Source: an uncultured Oscillospiraceae bacterium (GTDB lineage Bacteria; Bacillota; Clostridia; Oscillospirales; Oscillospiraceae). From it: a DNA stretch of 14,465 nucleotides. The DNA is taken from positions 1-14,465 of the forward strand of contig CAAELC010000102.1 of the NCBI GenBank assembly GCA_900756715.1, written 5' to 3'. Below, piece after piece: positions 13,919 to 14,465 of this stretch (positions within the stretch are counted from its first letter, which is position 1; each line of letters opens with the position of its first letter). The notes under the pieces are model-generated. The model did no database searches and had not been told where the DNA came from. It worked only from the letters and a program-made list of their open reading frames with translations. The translations under genes and the position numbers were made by a program.

Positions 13919-14465
13919 TTACTTTTCGATAACCACCTTGCCGTCCTTCAGACGGATGTGGGCGGTGTCGCCGGATTGCAGCTTGCCCTCCAGCATCTGC
14001 TCGGCCACCACATCCTCCACCTCGTTCTGGATGGCACGGCGCAGGGGCCGCGCACCATACTGAGGATCAAACCCGTCCTTGGCCAGCGCCGCCACGGCAT
14101 CGTCATCAGCCTGCAGGGTGATGCCCTGCTGGGCCATGCGGCGTCCGGTGACCTCCAGCATCCGGCCGGCAATCTGGCGGATGTTATCCTCCGTCAACTG
14201 ACGGAAGACGATGATCTCGTCGATACGGTTCAGGAACTCGGGCTTGAAGGTGCGCTTCAGCTCGCCCATCACGGCTTCCCGGATGCGGGCAAAGCGGGCC
14301 TGCTCATCTGCGGTCTTGTTCTGCTCTGTGCCGTCAAAGCCCAGAGGAGCCTCCGCCGCGGTGATATTCCGGGCGCCCACATTGCTGGTCATGACAATGA
14401 TGGTGTTCTTGAAGTCCACGCGTCTGCCCTGAGAGTCGGTGACGATGCCGTCCTCCAGAATTTGC
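13919..14465 (-). CDS. clpC: ClpC-type AAA+ chaperone/protease ATPase, C-terminal 181 residues (5' truncated)
   Basis: The frame is open to the right edge of the window, so the gene continues beyond it. The visible part begins QILEDGIVTDSQGRRVDFKN, the segment before sensor 1 of the second AAA+ module. It then shows sensor 1 MTSNVGA, a VMGELKRTFKPEFLNRIDEIIVF block with the Arg finger (as in Bacillus ClpC), and the C-terminal D2-small domain with sensor 2 GARPLRRAIQNEVED. The family unfolds proteins and feeds them to ClpP, and works in stress response and regulated proteolysis. The VMGELK...FLNRIDEIIVF block and the short tail after the D2-small domain favour ClpC over ClpB or ClpE; the N-terminal domains needed to be certain are outside the window. 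It ends in its own terminator, so it is not cotranscribed with the next gene. Confidence 0.93.
   Translation of the reverse strand, partial: QILEDGIVTDSQGRRVDFKNTIIVMTSNVGARNITAAEAPLGFDGTEQNKTADEQARFARIREAVMGELKRTFKPEFLNRIDEIIVFRQLTEDNIRQIAGRMLEVTGRRMAQQGITLQADDDAVAALAKDGFDPQYGARPLRRAIQNEVEDVVAEQMLEGKLQSGDTAHIRLKDGKVVIEK

Noticed and set aside
1..14465. CRISPR arrays, tRNA/rRNA genes, insertion sequences, phage or defence genes
   Set aside because: I looked for regular direct repeats, cloverleaf-like segments, transposase or integrase motifs and found none.

Overview
The window looks like a chromosomal piece from a GC-rich, anaerobic Gram-positive bacterium of the class Clostridia, probably Oscillospiraceae-like. 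This is inferred from strong AGGAGG-type ribosome binding sites, a short lipoprotein signal on the transporter binding protein, a ClpC-type ATPase, a Cys-type sulfatase, and type IV pilus genes of the clostridial kind. I see no tRNA, rRNA, CRISPR array, insertion sequence or integrase. Gene starts were chosen by ribosome binding site and by overlap with neighbours, so several differ from the longest open frame.

Left part (1-3964, + strand): the end of a type IV pilus-type operon. A truncated gene and three small proteins, the latter each with one N-terminal membrane segment, are coupled by overlapping stops and starts. They are followed by pilT, the pilus retraction ATPase. After an AT-rich gap with a near-consensus promoter comes an AfsR/SARP-like regulator with a winged helix, a BTAD domain and a C-terminal region that resembles a degenerate GGDEF domain. 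A strong bidirectional terminator closes this part.

Middle (4054-11864): a self-contained catabolic locus. A DeoR-family regulator (+ strand) faces a seven-gene operon (- strand): cytosolic sulfatase, BadF/N-acetylglucosamine-kinase-like sugar kinase, lipoprotein substrate-binding protein, two different NitT/TauT/Ssu-type permeases and two different ATPases. The operon starts from a perfect TTGACA-N17-TATAAT promoter. The shared 274-base intergenic region holds four CTTAC/GTAAG boxes, two of them just past the predicted start sites of the two divergent promoters. My reading is that a small sulfated (amino)sugar or related sulfate ester is imported, desulfated in the cytosol, phosphorylated and sent to central metabolism under DeoR control. 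The two ATPases have complementary defects: one has lost the LSGGQ signature and the other has lost the H-loop histidine. This predicts one working and one degenerate ATP site, which is the most unusual molecular feature I found.

Right part (11956-14465, - strand): a large three-pass membrane protein of unknown function with a big, probably extracytoplasmic, C-terminal part and its own promoter, then the 3' end of a clpC gene with its terminator. The longest stretches without a gene are the 274-base regulatory region at 10838-11111 and about 175 bases at 13744-13918; both are described below.
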